Assembly: GCA_002455175.1 (NCBI GenBank)
Contig: DKKJ01000146.1
Location: forward strand, 35,305-42,241
Direction: 5' to 3'
From: Opitutaceae bacterium UBA6669
Lineage (GTDB): Bacteria; Verrucomicrobiota; Verrucomicrobiia; Opitutales; Opitutaceae
DNA length: 6,937 bases
A model generated the notes under the pieces. The model was not told the origin of the DNA. It was given only the letters and a program-made list of their open reading frames with translations, and searched no databases. This document shows, piece by piece, positions 6,881 to 6,937 of this stretch. The position numbers and the translations under genes are program-made. The first letter of the stretch is position 1. Each line of letters begins with the position of its first letter.

Positions 6881-6937
6881 ATGACCTTCCCACGCCTCCT
6901 CCCACTCACGCTCCTGGCTCTTTCTTCGGTTTTTGTG
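6881..6937 (+). CDS. N-terminus of a secreted protein, cut by the window end (3' partial)
   Basis: An ATG at 6881 opens a frame that stays open to the last base, giving 19 residues, MTFPRLLPLTLLALSSVFV. This is the start of a typical signal peptide: an early Arg at position 5, then an uninterrupted hydrophobic run. The pyrimidine-rich, Shine-Dalgarno-free context just upstream (ATTCCCATTGCCC) closely resembles the leaders of the two starts at 2277 and 3068, which supports it as a genuine start. The long gap before it suggests its own promoter. Nothing can be said about the mature protein; from the neighbourhood another secreted carbohydrate-active enzyme is plausible but unproven. Confidence 0.6.
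   Translation, partial: MTFPRLLPLTLLALSSVFV

Noticed and set aside
6673..6909. 78-codon reverse-strand frame before the truncated gene
   Set aside because: It overlaps the more convincing signal-peptide start at 6881 on the plus strand and has no recognisable features.

Overview
The window is a stretch of secreted carbohydrate-degradation genes, all on the plus strand, from a moderately GC-rich Gram-negative-type bacterium. The protein families (GH106 rhamnosidase, GH97, several SGNH hydrolases of the kind common in polysaccharide-degrading Verrucomicrobiota and Planctomycetota), the absence of Shine-Dalgarno sequences before the visible starts, and an inverted-repeat intergenic element all point to Verrucomicrobiota, probably an Opitutae-like lineage. 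This taxonomic call is inference from family style, not from a marker gene.

Layout: (1) 1-2231, the 3' three quarters of a GH106-type alpha-L-rhamnosidase whose 5' end lies outside the window. (2) 2277-2993, a small secreted SGNH/GDSL hydrolase, 45 bp downstream. (3) 3068-6373, a 1101-residue secreted protein combining a complete GH97 glycosidase with two different SGNH hydrolase domains. (4) 6374-6880, a 507-bp non-coding gap holding a REP-like inverted-repeat element, a perfect 15-bp palindrome and an AT-rich patch. (5) 6881-6937, the first 19 codons of another secreted protein, cut by the window edge.

The first three genes are closely spaced with no obvious terminator between them and are probably one operon. 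All visible N-termini carry signal peptides, so the products should act outside the cytoplasm. The likely joint job is dismantling an acylated (probably acetylated), rhamnose-containing heteropolysaccharide. The rhamnosidase would remove terminal alpha-L-rhamnose, the GH97 domain would remove an alpha-linked sugar (its motif suggests a retaining, galactosidase-like type), and the three SGNH domains would remove ester groups that block the glycosidases. The polymer itself (pectic rhamnogalacturonan, arabinogalactan, algal or bacterial exopolysaccharide) cannot be told from the sequence.

The most notable item is the GH97-SGNH-SGNH fusion. Its middle SGNH domain resembles the neighbouring stand-alone SGNH protein and lacks the canonical Gly-x-Asn-Asp block. 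Its last domain is of the unrelated PAF-acetylhydrolase-like type with a normal Asn.
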